DNA of 64,000 nucleotides, taken from contig JBBPUQ010000008.1 in NCBI GenBank assembly GCA_038501195.1, forward strand, positions 3,916,501 to 3,980,500. Reading direction: 5' to 3'. This DNA comes from Nemania diffusa. Taxonomy: Eukaryota; Ascomycota; Sordariomycetes; Xylariales; Xylariaceae. Positions 24,816 to 36,226 of this stretch are shown in pieces (the stretch's first letter is position 1; every line of letters begins with the position of its first letter). Made by a program: the position numbers and the translations under genes. The notes below the pieces were generated by a model. The model worked only from the letters and a program-made list of their open reading frames with translations, did not search any database and had not been told where the DNA came from.

Positions 24816-27194
24816 GCAGGCAGCTTCGTCAAGGTTGGCATGAACGAGTTCGCATACGTTATTTTCTCTTCTTTTTACGGGGCGACATGCGGGTATAATG
24901 CATGGGATACTTAAAGTGACAGGCACCTCTCTCGGAATCATAGAAGACCACTGATAATTCAGAGTAGACGAGGGGCTTGATTATGTTTACAAATATCGTT
25001 GGTTACAGGGTTAACCTGCCCCCAACCCCTCCCTCATCTTCTTTCCCCCTCCCCCCTCCCCCCTCCATCTTTTTCCATAGGATAAGTGTGGGAATTGGCG
25101 AGAGGAGTTAGCGGTGTCACCTGAAATAACGATACACTCGCCACGACTAAGAAAAAACAAGAAGAAGAAATTATACAATGTCGGCCTCTTACAAGTATCT
25201 CGTGACTCTTCTATGTCTGACTATACTACGTTAGTCGGTGGGCATCTCCGTGCGTCTCTCTCTTTCTCTTTCTCTTGACGCGAGATTGCTTTTCTCTACG
25301 AGATGGCGCTAGTCTACATAACAAGGTGTAACTCAATGGAAGTCATTTCATATTTAGGTAATTTGGAGTCATGGTGAGTTTTAAGGATTCTGATTCGCAC
25401 ATGCGTGTTGTTTGTTTGTTTACTGTCTCTTCGGTTAGGGCTTCGACTTGCAGTAAGGATCATGTGAGGTAGAATAGTGGACAGTGACCAATGAGGAGAG
25501 GCAGTGGTTGTTTGCCAAGAGGTGCCTAATGGGCTCGCGATAGCGGGATTGGCAGGATTGGCGGGGTAGTGGGGAGCTGCGCGTTTGATTGATTGCATAA
25601 GTCGTGGAGAGACGCGTTAAGTGCGTGCAGCAGAGGAGGGACCGGGGATGGGGGAAGAGAGAGGGGGGTGGAAGGGGGGGTCCCTACCTATCCGTCCCTT
25701 CTCGGGCTCAGGGTCAGAGAGAGAGGGCGTCGCAGGTCGCTGTCGTCTCACACGGCAGCAACTCGTATCATACGTATCATGTACGTACCGGGAATGGTCA
25801 CCGTCAAGACGGCTGCGCACCAATCAGGAACGGTCCGCAGAGGGTGGTGGGCAGACGGACGAGGGACTTGGTTTCGTCTTATTGGACGGCTCACTTTGCC
25901 ATGATATGAGTGCACCACGTTCACCACGCTCACCACGTTCATGTCGGCTTTGCATTGCCCTCGCCCGCATCCCGGAGTGTGAATATAATAATACTAAGCC
26001 TCCCCCCCTCGCCCCCCTCCCCCAATACGGAATGTTCAAGTCGTGTACTGCGTATACGTTATGGTGCTATGCACTCGAGACTACCTACCTACCTATCTAA
26101 TCTACCTACTTACATGTGTATGCGCTTCTACGCAACAGACAGCCAAGAACATTACCTACGCACCAACTTCATTTTGTCTCACATACGAGCTAGTTAGTGA
26201 AGGCCTCTTTAACCTTGGTGGATGCTTTTCTTAGCCACTCGAACCCATCCATTCCTATACCCGGCTGGCACATTTGTACACTTCAACTACTTGACATAGC
26301 TCTTTACACTTTATCTACCTCAGGTACTCCCAACTACCTAAGGTTTCTACAAGTCGGTAGGTAGGCAGCGTGCAGGTATACTTCTCCCGCATCTCCCAGC
26401 CACCAGCAGCCAATAGGGTTTCGAGTCTTCAAACTCTAGAAGCAAACACCCCCCCACACCCCCGTCGCTCGTGTGTCGCCCTTGCAGTCGGTCTCAACGC
26501 CAGTGGCCCAGATCGAGGCGGTTGATTGGAGCAGCGTCATCCCTCTCCCGCTGAACAGCGCTGCAGTAATCCCGGGCGGGGTTTCCCAGCCTCTCGATTT
26601 CATGTCCCCTGACGCAGATGCCTACTACTCCCAAGTCCCAAGAGCACACTGTCTAAACCACCAGCCATAAACAGCTCATGAGTTCCACACTATATCGACG
26701 CCCAATCTTCAACCTCACCTTACCCTCACTTGAAACGGGATATCGCCCTACCGTCCCCTATTGAACATTGAACTCGCGCTACTCGCCCTTGCTTCCCCGT
26801 GCTGGTCATTGTCGAACCTTATCTACATACAAGCTGTACATACAAGCTATTCTTCAGCTCCGGGAAATACGGTTCGGGCCGACACCGAGACTGCTGGAAA
26901 CTAAGTTGCATAGTCTGCGCTGTTAACGTTAAACAACGTTTATACAACAACGTTTATGCAACGATTATCTGAGTAAAGTTGCAAAGCGCCGGAAGCCCAA
27001 AGCAAGAAATACTAAAACGCACCTATCCGCGCTCTGCCCTGTCCGCCCTGTGCTGCCCTGCCGCCGCTACATGCGACATCTGATATTTTCTCGTCAAACC
27101 TGACAGAGACCAACACACACAAAATAAACAGAGCAATACGCAGCGCAATATACAGAGAGCCACGGCGTTTTTAACCTCTTCGCCCTCAAATTCG
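24816..27194. other. Intergenic, pyrimidine tracts and short tandem repeats
   Basis: About 2.4 kb. It includes C/T-rich runs at 25020-25075 and 25252-25275, a CACCACGYT repeat (25913-25939), a CTACCTAC cluster at 26081-26110 and a paired TACATACAAGCT around 26823-26847. The small frames here (for example 26473-26670) have no motif and no convincing start context. The right part is likely promoter and leader of the next gene. Confidence 0.5.
25913..25939. repeat. Three 9-base CACCACGYT tandem units
   Basis: Three consecutive units: CACCACGTT, CACCACGCT, CACCACGTT. Non-coding; nothing suggests a function. Confidence 0.8.
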
Positions 27195-29536
27195 ATGCAG
27201 CCGCTGATATCGGTGAACACGCACACTCATATCTCACTTCTCAGCATCCACGTCACACCAGGCACCTTTCTAGCTGCATCGGTTCTATTCTTCGTTTTTC
27301 TCTTCACATACGTTGTCTCAGTCGGTTGTGTGCCTTTTCAAAGTCTATCATTAATTCGCTTTCCCAGCTTCGGCAAGAGAGCACCACCTATTGTAGCTTC
27401 TGAATCACTGGTCATCGAAGAAGTCGAGGAAATACAGTCACATAAGGAGTTGCCCGCTTTGCCCGCCCCTGAGATCAAGCGACCCCTCCTTCAACTCACA
27501 CAAACGCCACATTCGAGTCGGTCTTCTTCGGGCCGCAGCTTGCGATCCCTATTTTCTCCCCGCACCAAAGCTCTCCCTAGTCCAGGGTCTTCAGTCGCAG
27601 ATCCAAGTCTAAGCCTGGGTCCTAGTTCGAGTTCGAGCTTAGGCACAAGAACTCCAAGATCCCAGAGCAACGCCGACAAACAGTTAGTCCGCCTTGCGCG
27701 AGACAATGACAATGACGTCCATGTATTACTCCGAGGTCAGTCTGGACGACGTCGACTTCGCGAGCCTAGTGTCCCCGTCCTTGATAGACCCCAGTCCCCC
27801 GCCGGCATGTTCCGACTGTGGCTCCTCGGCCGAGACTCCCGACGTCCACGACGAGAGCGACGACAACCTGGATGATGATGATGACTCTGATACATCGGTC
27901 TCTACCGGCAACTACAGCCCACCTGCCTGGCGGCGTCTCCGAACTGGCGAGCGATGGTATGGTAATTGGCCAGGCGCAAATGATGTCCTGATTCGTCGCG
28001 CCCCAAATAAGTCAATACCTTTTGACCCCAACTACGACACCGAAGTATTCGAAGCTGCGCGCATGACCCGCCTACCTACCGGCAGTTTGACTCCTGAGAT
28101 AAGGCTCTCGCCCGAACCGGATGCCCCTAGCGTCGCCGACACGTTGGCCAAGACGAAGACCGAAAGCCCAGCCCCAGATAAGCAAGAGGTGGATAAGGAG
28201 CCGACGGAAGATCCAAGACGAAGCAGAACGCCATCTAGGTCTCCGAGTCCGAGTAGAGATAATTGTAGGCGCCAACTACCAGGCTTGCTTTGCTTATCTT
28301 GTATGCTAATCATGCATCTCAGACATCCGATTCGCAATGCGCGCCGATATCCAACAACGCACAGCACCCATTGATGCCACCCTTACCTTCTTTCAAACCA
28401 GATATCACGCCGTTACAAAGTCCTGGACGAGCTTCTTTCTCACTATTCTACTTGCTACGTTATCCATGTCCGTAACCCGTATGCTCTTCCAGCCGACGTT
28501 ATTGCGCGCCGTTCCCGATCTTGTCAAGGTGGCTGGACTAGCGCGCTCCTTTGAACCCCTCATTTACTACTCAGAGAACGGCGTTTCTCAGGTTGGCGAT
28601 CTACAAGCGACCGGAGTAGCCGTGTGGGATCTCGGCGAAAGTGTCCGCTCGAGCAATATGACTTCAGCGCCGATTATCGTCAAATCGCTTGATGAGCTAT
28701 CCGACAGCCTGAAAACCCTCGCTATAGAACTCACCAAATTCTTTGCCAATGTCGACGGCGATATTGACAGCATCCTGATCGTAATGGACTGGGCGCGGCG
28801 TGAACTCTCCCAGCTACACTCCCTTCCCAGTCCACCGCTTTCCACGGCATTCTCCAATCTGCGCGATATACTATGTTCCGCTGGCCTTCTCGAGGACCCG
28901 AGTACCGGTGCACCGACAAAATTCGGAGCTGCAGCAACCGCCGTGTTTGGCATATCGCAATCCGAGCACACACAACAAACTCTACAACGCACTTTTACTG
29001 AATTCCTGTCTGTTCTCGAGGAAGCGATCGATAATGAGCTGCAGCACTCGCTAGCACTCTTCGGTCTGTTCGAGGCCATTGATAGGCAATTCCTCAACCT
29101 GGCCCGCCTCGTTGCCCGCGAGGCCAACATTCAAGACGAACAGCACGCAGACTTCCTCTCTTCGCTGTGGACACGTATTCTTGGCGCCAAGGCCAGCGAG
29201 GTAAAGAAGTACGAACGCAACCACCAGCTGCTAACCAACGTGCGCGAGAAAACGGTCCGCAACAAAGGCATCTTAGTAGAACACAACGGCAAGCTGCTCA
29301 CCCTCAAAGCGAATCTCGAGAATCTGCGTCGGAAGCTCGTCTCTCCTCTCGTGAGGAGCGTCAACAGCAGCACTCTCACACTTGAGGATCAGATCAAAGG
29401 CCTAGAAGACGTCGGTATCTACCTGGAAGGCGTTCGCGCGCGGCAAAAGGGGAAGCTCATGGAAATGCTATACGGCGACAGAAGCAGGATGCAGGCTCGC
29501 GTTGCGGCCACTGCGAGCGCGAGACTTTTGGACTAG
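27195..29536 (+). CDS. Uncharacterised protein with two hydrophobic segments and C-terminal coiled coil
   Basis: I do not recognise the family. The best model has three exons, 27195-27682, 27741-28264 and 28323-29536 (741 residues). The second intron (GTAGGC donor, GCTAAT branch, CAG acceptor) is well supported because it joins RDN to YIRFAMRADIQQ in frame. The first intron (GTTAGT...CAG, 58 bases) is less certain; otherwise translation could start at 27706 and the upstream frame would be a leader ORF. Visible features: an N-terminal membrane helix (about residues 27-48), a Ser-rich stretch, an acidic run of Asp near residue 230, a second hydrophobic segment (about 372-393, SFFLTILLATLSMSV), and a mainly helical C-terminus with a probable coiled coil (VREKTVRNKGILVEHNGKLL). 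A membrane-anchored scaffold is possible but only inferred. Confidence 0.7.
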
Positions 29537-31535
29537 GCTGTCTACCAGCTCTGGTAGGATAGAGCTAGACGCGTTATATCGTTATGACTCGAACTCAACA
29601 TATGTGACCCTGATGTTGCGTTATAGCTCAACATCTCAAGTCACGGGACTGAGCCGACGACGATATAGTATGCTATAGTCTCACGGGAGAGGACGGGGGA
29701 TCCCTGTCAACGGACCCTTGCGTCTGAGCCGAGGGATCAGAGTCACGAGAGCAAAGAGCTAGTACTAACGACAATGACAAGCCGCCATGTCCAGTACAGC
29801 AGAGAAGACACGAATGTGTAGGATATATAGGCCCAGCCGCCCTTCTATCTTATCGATGGTCAGGGGAATAGGATAGCGGCTACCTTGTGGCGTTTCTGGT
29901 CTAGACGAAGGTTAGACGGGCGGATAGAAAGAATATGGGTTAGGCAAGGTGCGTATTTCTCGTATTTGTTTCTTATAATTACCTCCACCTCGTCGTCTTG
30001 ATCTTCATCTTTTCGACTTTCCTTTTCTCTTTCCTGCTTTTTCTCACTGGATGATTCACAGCTAACGGTAACCGTAGGTCTACGCGGGTTGTTGGGAATG
30101 CATGTATCCTTTTTTTAAAAATCATTATTGGTTTTCATGGTTATAGCTCATAGGGAAAAGGAGGCTTATGCATGTTTCTATCCGCACTTCTGCTTCTGCT
30201 TTGATTTACGCGTTCCTCATCTGCGCGGGAGGCGCTTGGCTTGTGCCGACATACTTGTCTTATATTGTCTTGTTTGTACTGGATTCGGATGGTGCATAGG
30301 ATACGAATGCATGTTTTCAATACGCTGTTAATGTCAATGTCTATTTGCGTTGGATTGGATTGTATCATACTATATCGCCCGACTGTGTCGGACGTTACTA
30401 GTGAAATAAACACAAATGTCTTTTACCACTTGTTTTTTCTTCTATTTATAGCTTTAAGCATACTGTAACCTGTACTGTATTGTTTACCTAGATTAGGCAA
30501 TTAACTGCATGGTATAATATGGCATGACGGCAATCATAGTATATATACTATAGATAGAACCCTGTGTTGTAGGTGCGATATGTCATGTATGACGGCGCGA
30601 GGCAGGTGCCTACTGCCTAGTTGAGGCGTGGTCTCGAGACAAGACCGTGATTTTGGGGGCCAGCGGAGAATAATTCCTGTATGGCTGACTGGTGGGTGTG
30701 TTTATATCTATGTCTAGGAAAATGATTTTCCTTGATTTTGCTAAGGCAAGAGAAGTAGGCAGCCAGTGAGATGATGCGGGGGTACTTGTATGCCGACTCA
30801 AGGATTAACTTATGTTTAATATCGAATGTGCAGATCTTAGGGATACAGTTTAAAATGCTGTAATATGTACACACACGTGCTTATGTCCGTATTCTAAGGG
30901 AAAGGGGGGGGGGGGGGGGGGGGGGGCGGAAGGGGAGGCAGTTGATAGAGGGTAGAGTGAATAGGATTAAGCGATACAGTGACACAAAATCCGAAAGTAG
31001 TCTCGGACGAGCAGAAGATTCACTTGGGTCAAAACAAGATATCAAGGATTATCTCAATTCCCTATGAAAGCCCAAAAGTACAGTATCAGCCTAACCTGGC
31101 AGTGTGCGTGCGATATCGAACACGAGAATTTTGCAAATACGGCACTCAGGCCGCGTACCACGTTCCCCCTTTTTCGCCGGCGTAACCTCGTAGAACTTTT
31201 GTCAGGGAAACAGCATGTAGAGCAGCCGATGAAGCATATACAGTTTGCTGATACACCAACGCCAACAGTGGCAACGAAAACTGGCAACAGTGCAAATGCA
31301 TATGAACACAGATTATCCATGCCCTAGGTTAGTCCTCTCCCAAACACAAAACTCCATGACCGCTTTGGTCTTTTCCTAAACTCAACCCCTGAATGCCCAT
31401 GACGTGATTATGCCTGTCTCTTACAATGTCGTCTTATCTTTCTGGACCAAGTGATGACTGCTCATATCCTTCTGAGCAGCTCGAAAATTCAAGGTTTTAT
31501 AGAGCCGTGTATATTCATTGCGGTGAGATAAACGT
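29537..31535. other. Convergent 3' spacer with poly-G tract
   Basis: About 2 kb between two converging genes. It contains a 23-base G run and otherwise AT-leaning sequence. Short frames at 30128-30331 and 31064-31327 have no motif. No RNA gene was recognised. Confidence 0.5.
30904..30926. repeat. 23-base homopolymer G tract
   Basis: An uninterrupted run of 23 G on the plus strand, flanked by AAA and CGGAAGGGG. It could form a G-quadruplex; the exact length may be a sequencing or assembly artefact. Confidence 0.9.
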
Positions 31536-32516
31536 TTAGTCCTCGTCGTGGAACTCAGCTACAATGACTGATGTATCTTTTTCAACCTCAGCAGGAAGCG
31601 GCTGCCGGTGCATAGTAGAAAGTGTAATGGACCATCCGGCTCGTCGACCACCGATTTTCTCCGAAACCTCAGCGAGACGGGGTGCCGAGATGCATGTAAG
31701 ATTAGGGAATAAATGCTCTGCCTTGAGGAGCTCTTCTAGTTTGGCTCCGTAGCGCTCATAACTGTAGAAGTACGTATCAAGTTTAGGGTCCTCGAGATGT
31801 AGCGTGAGTTCTTCGAGAGAGGCGGGCAACAAGTCGAGGAGGCACCAGTCGCCGGCTTGCTTATGGATCTCTTCATAGTCAAACACCGTGTCCGGCTCGT
31901 AGAGGCCCGAGTCCATGTACTCGTCGTAGTCCTCGTTCGGGATCTCGCGGAAGCCGATGAGGAGCTCGAGATCAATCTCTAGGGTCTTGAGATTGGTGAG
32001 CTTCTTGAGGGAGCCTACGGGCGTGGCGAAGGGCATCAGATTCTCGTTGAGCATGGTCAGATGTTCGAGATTCTGGCCGGAAGTGGCAAGCTCCTGGCCA
32101 ACCATGTCGAAGTGAGTATCTATCTCATCAGCCGGGCGGTAGTAGGAGAGGGTGCGCAGGTTTGGGAAATTCTCTAGAATGGTGTTGAAACCGTAGTCAC
32201 TGATCCGAGTTCCCACGAGCAGGATGGTACGTGCTGGGATATTTCTCGAGATAGGGATTTGTGTCGCAAGGTCCCACTGGCAGTGGACGAGCTCTAAAGT
32301 CACAGCGCTCGGGTGAACGAGGGCGAAGGCAATTCGAGACACTCTCATATCGTAGAAGCGTAGGTGTTGGGCCGTCAAGAAGCGGCTATCAAAGCGCAAT
32401 ACTTTGGGGCCGCCTCCCTGATCAGTTCGCACTGCATTCTCCTCCATCCTGACCGGGGAAAACTCAGTTTTAAGCGTGAGAGGCGAGGAGCCCTCTGTCT
32501 TGCTCGAGGCGCTCAT
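31536..32516 (-). CDS. Leucine-rich F-box-type protein lacking a visible F-box
   Basis: Single exon of 326 residues. The longer frame to 32543 begins with GTG, so I use the first ATG at 32516 (MSASSKTEGSS). The body resembles the C-terminal leucine-rich portion of fungal F-box proteins: VLRFDSRFLTAQHLRFYDM, NIPARTILLVGTRISDYGF, LRTLSYYRPADEIDTHFD, LEHLTMLNENLMPFA and LEELTLHLEDPKLDT. No F-box is visible, and I found no convincing upstream exon that would supply one. It may be an adaptor without SCF binding, or the 5' exon may be missed in 32517-33350. Its substrate or partner is unknown. Confidence 0.72.
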   Translation of the reverse strand: MSASSKTEGSSPLTLKTEFSPVRMEENAVRTDQGGGPKVLRFDSRFLTAQHLRFYDMRVSRIAFALVHPSAVTLELVHCQWDLATQIPISRNIPARTILLVGTRISDYGFNTILENFPNLRTLSYYRPADEIDTHFDMVGQELATSGQNLEHLTMLNENLMPFATPVGSLKKLTNLKTLEIDLELLIGFREIPNEDYDEYMDSGLYEPDTVFDYEEIHKQAGDWCLLDLLPASLEELTLHLEDPKLDTYFYSYERYGAKLEELLKAEHLFPNLTCISAPRLAEVSEKIGGRRAGWSITLSTMHRQPLPAEVEKDTSVIVAEFHDED

Positions 32517-34400
32517 TTTGGATTGAACGCTTAGGTTGGGCACTGAGGACTGAACTTGTCGATATTTGGCTGTGCTTGAGTGGTGTTAGTACGACGGAAT
32601 AAGTACCGGTCCTACGTGTTGAGGTCAGGCAGCTATACCTTGGAACAGATAGAGATAATCAGTGTGGTCTAGGCGGTGCGTGGCAACGATGCTACGAGTG
32701 AAGTAATGTTAGATATGGTATGGTAATTAGTCAAGTTCCGACGAAAGCTTACCGAGATGCTTGGGTTCGCGTATCAAAGCTTGATGTTGGCGGGTGCCGG
32801 GTTTTGCTTGTCTATACACGCTGCGTTGCAGGACTGAGGAGAGGATATTAGATCGAAATAAATGGATAGGTAGGTAGAAGGGGAGGCGAGATATCAAATT
32901 AAGTGCGGGACGATATAAATCAAGCGGAAGATTGAGTCAGGCAGAAACGAAGCCAGGGGCGGAATAGAGTCAAGCGAGTCTCTATACAAGATATCTACTT
33001 ACCTTTCTGAGTCTTTGGGAAGCTGATGATGGTAGAGAGAGTCAATAAAAAGATAGAAGGAGGGAGATGGATAGGTTGGTTGTGTTGCGTGTGGTGTAGT
33101 GTGGAGGAGGAGTGGGGAGGTGAGGTGGGTGAGAGGTAGGAGACGAGGTAGGAGACGAGGTAGGAGACGAGGTAGGAGACGAGGTAGTACCTCTCGGACT
33201 AAATACATAAAGTCGTAAGCAAACAGCACTATCAAGTACATGCACTTGCTACATGTATGTTTGAATAGTAGGAAGGTGGTAGAGATACGTACCCGTACCC
33301 CTAGGCGCTGGTAGTAACCGCAGCGGCAAGGTTGACGATGGAACCTTGTATCGCCCACTCACTACGTAGAGGACATGGAGGTTCTTTCCTCCCGAAGCAA
33401 ATAGATCCCCTTAGATGTATGTACTTTACCTTATGAACACAGGCAGGTGCCATAGGCAGGTTAGGTAGGAGGTATCTGAGCTTGAAGGAGGTTGGTAGGT
33501 AAGCACGCTACTGCTTGTTTGCTTTAGAGAAGGAGGGTTATTACCTACCTAGATATATATGCTACCCACTTAAAGGTGTAGGCGAAGAAGGTTACTAGTA
33601 GCAAAAGAAGCAGCACCATCTACAATAGCAAGAGTAGGGATAGATAAAGGAGATGGCAGCAAACACATACACAGACACATCTTTTACCGACGTAGCTGGA
33701 ATGTTCACATGCAGACCGGACCATTGTTACTTTCGTTGTTGCATTTTCGTTGCTTGTTATTCTATCTAGACTAGGTAGGTAGCTAAATATGTAGGTACTT
33801 TATTGAGTAAAAGTGCCATTGAGTCGCTAGTATCTTCATGGCTTTCTGTAGGCTATCCCACGTCGCCTACTCATACTAGGAATAATCGACTGCGCTGTTC
33901 CATGGCAATCCTTCTAGAATCATCTCCCTCTGAACTAGAGATTTGATGCTAGCACCAGTAGATGCCCTTTGTTACATGTAGCTATATTGTATATAGATCG
34001 GAATTGTTATATAGACACAGTATGCTGAACTGCTTGAAGCCCCCGATGCTTTTGCTCTGGTTTAATGGAGGCATTGGCAGTAGAGATATGCCCCGTAAAG
34101 TAGAGTTTTGCGATTTGACCTCGGCATGAATATGACCGAACCACATAGCGCAGTTTAAAATATCATAGCCGTGCATGGTGGGTGATGTTGTAATCGCGAG
34201 CAAACCGGTCTCCCAAGCTAGAGACACCAACCAAGCAACAGCCGTAAATGGAGTGTCGACACCAACAGAAGCCGCCGTTGCTGATATCGAGCTCGGCGAT
34301 GGATCCTGGGATATCGGCCCTTTACCGGGAATCTGTGTCCATCTATCGATGACAATATTGTATCTGCCAATCACAATCCCCCCTACCCAAAGCCCTGCCC
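32517..34400. other. Intergenic with 12-base minisatellite
   Basis: About 1.9 kb between two minus-strand genes. It includes a GAGGTAGGAGAC tandem repeat and several TAGGTAGG/CCTACCTA words (33463-33552, 33771-33782). The frame 32999-33358 (-) is built largely from the repeat. The frame at 33982-34404 (-) lacks motifs. It probably contains the leader and promoter of the leucine-rich gene. Confidence 0.5.
33133..33187. repeat. 12-base tandem repeat GAGGTAGGAGAC, four full units plus a partial
   Basis: Four exact consecutive copies (33133-33180) and a seven-base partial copy (33181-33187). The unit contains the GGTAGG word common in the spacers of this window. Confidence 0.93.
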
Positions 34401-35489
34401 TCACGCCTCAACCTTCTCCAGCAGCGCAAAGAACAGCGGCCCCCATTTCCCCCCCGACGGATGATCCGGCAGCACCAACCACCCAAACCTCGTCCTCTCC
34501 GCCCAACCCTCAACCGCAAGCTCACCACTCCGCACCGCCAAATCCCACCGCGCGCCCCCCTTCCTCCTCTCCTTAAGCACCATCGCAACCCCCCTCTCCA
34601 CAACCCCATCGTTCTCCTCCCGCCCCAGCGCGCACGTGGCGTACAGCACGCGCCCGCCCACGCGCACGGCCCGCAGCGCGGTCATGAGCAGCGCAGCCTG
34701 CACCTTGGCCCCCTTCCCCGCCCGCCCCGAGCGCCACGCCCCCGTCTCGCGCGCGTGCACCACGTGCCGCTCGCTCGAGCACGGCGCGTCCAGCAGCACC
34801 TTGTCGTAGCCCCCCATCCCCAGCGGCAGCGCGCGCGCCGCTGCGGACGGGTCCGCGCCGTCCAGCCTCAGCACCTTGACGTCTCCCGACGCGAAGAGCG
34901 AGGCGGGGAGGTAGGACGCCAGGTTCGCGGCCAGCCGCTTGTGGCGCGCCGGGTTCACCTCGTTGCTGTGCAGGCAGCCGCCGTCGAGCGAGGGGGGTGC
35001 GCCGCTGGAGTCCGCTGGCCGCAGCAGCTGTGCTAATGCGACGCTCTTCCCGCCTGGTGCGGCGCAGAGGTCGAGGACCTTGTCGCCGGGCTGCGGGGCG
35101 AGGATCTTGACCGCGAGGAGCGAGGCCGCGTCAAGATTCCAGTGCGTCATGAGCCCGCTCGCCGGGTCAGGCTGGGGCGGGGGGAAGGTTGCGTCCGCCT
35201 CGGAGGCGTCCCATTGGTACGCCCTGAGAGGCGCCGCCGGGTCGTCAGGTTCTGCCGTCCCGGGGAATACGACGGCCTGCATCTTCGCGGCCTGCTCTGG
35301 GGAGAACACCTTCTCTAAGTCGGCGCCGGCAAAGCGGTTCGTGAGAGCCGCGTAGCGCGTAGGCGCTGTGAGGGCTGGGTACAACGATTGCTGCCATCTC
35401 TCCTCGCCGAACTGGGCGGCATATGTGCGGTTGAACGAGTCCTCTGCTGCCTGGGCCAGCTTCTTCTGTGCTTTGGTTAAAGCCGGCAT
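34401..35489 (-). CDS. NOL1/NOP2/Sun-family RNA m5C methyltransferase (NSUN3/4-like)
   Basis: Single-exon gene of 362 residues. The SAM-binding motif I is at 140-148 (DLCAAPGGK). Motif IV is DAPCSSE with Cys237, and motif VI is ATCAL with catalytic Cys286, the paired cysteines of RNA cytosine-5 methyltransferases. There is no PUA or long N-terminal extension, and the closest architecture is the NSUN3/NSUN4 group, which modifies mitochondrial tRNA or rRNA; that targeting is inference. The N-terminus (MPALTKAQKKLAQAAEDSFNR) is basic and helical rather than a classic presequence. The 3' two thirds of the gene is very GC-rich with dense CGC/GCC codons, unlike the flanking DNA. The minus-strand start at 35489 is a true ATG and no intron is needed. 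Confidence 0.88.
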   Translation of the reverse strand: MPALTKAQKKLAQAAEDSFNRTYAAQFGEERWQQSLYPALTAPTRYAALTNRFAGADLEKVFSPEQAAKMQAVVFPGTAEPDDPAAPLRAYQWDASEADATFPPPQPDPASGLMTHWNLDAASLLAVKILAPQPGDKVLDLCAAPGGKSVALAQLLRPADSSGAPPSLDGGCLHSNEVNPARHKRLAANLASYLPASLFASGDVKVLRLDGADPSAAARALPLGMGGYDKVLLDAPCSSERHVVHARETGAWRSGRAGKGAKVQAALLMTALRAVRVGGRVLYATCALGREENDGVVERGVAMVLKERRKGGARWDLAVRSGELAVEGWAERTRFGWLVLPDHPSGGKWGPLFFALLEKVEA

Positions 35490-36226
35490 CTTTTGTTCTC
35501 TTTTTCAACGTTTGGCCTAACTTGGGCCAAAGCCCTGTCCTTTGTTTAAAATCCGTATTCAAGAGTATATATAATACAGTGCTTCTATTACATATCGTAC
35601 TCTTTGCTAATAATAGGGTTAGGAGGCTTTGAATTAAGTTTCAGGACTCTCCGTACTCAAAATAGGAGACATATACTAATAATATGATATTAAAATAGAC
35701 ACCAAAGGTTATAAGGACGTCGTTGAATGGTGTCGAAAATTCATGAAATAGTGGTTACACGTGGACGGCCCGTCAAGAGAATCGTTGCACTGGCTGCCAG
35801 CTGCTCCGCGAACAAAACGCGAGCAGCAGTGCTAAGAAAAGTAGGCGATTTATCACCATTTATACAGTTACTTGCTATTTATCACTTACGTGTCTAGAAT
35901 ATCTATATCGGATATGATTGTGTCCTGTAAGATGAGAGGCATTTGTCCACACAAGGTACAGATCACTAGAATCCTAAACTTTGTACACAGCCGAAACCAA
36001 GTCGAATTTTGCTACTCATATCCTGACCCAGTGAATAGGTAAGTGAGGGTAACAATAGCAAACACTCGCCCATCCTCGTACCTAGAAGAGACCAATAACA
36101 CCCCGATTATAAAATAGAGCCCCCAGAATTCCTTGATATAAAGTTACCCAAGTCCAAACCTGCAAAACAAGACCTGCTTTGTACGTACATAGCTAGTTAT
36201 TTATTCCATGCATATACACTTCATAA
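35490..36226. other. Intergenic, AT-rich
   Basis: About 740 bases of AT-leaning spacer between the methyltransferase start and the 3' end of the Zn2Cys6 gene. No gene was recognised. Confidence 0.5.

Noticed and set aside
34461..35036. Plus-strand frame over the methyltransferase gene
   Set aside because: Low-complexity His/Pro/Arg-rich product opposite a gene with intact catalytic motifs.
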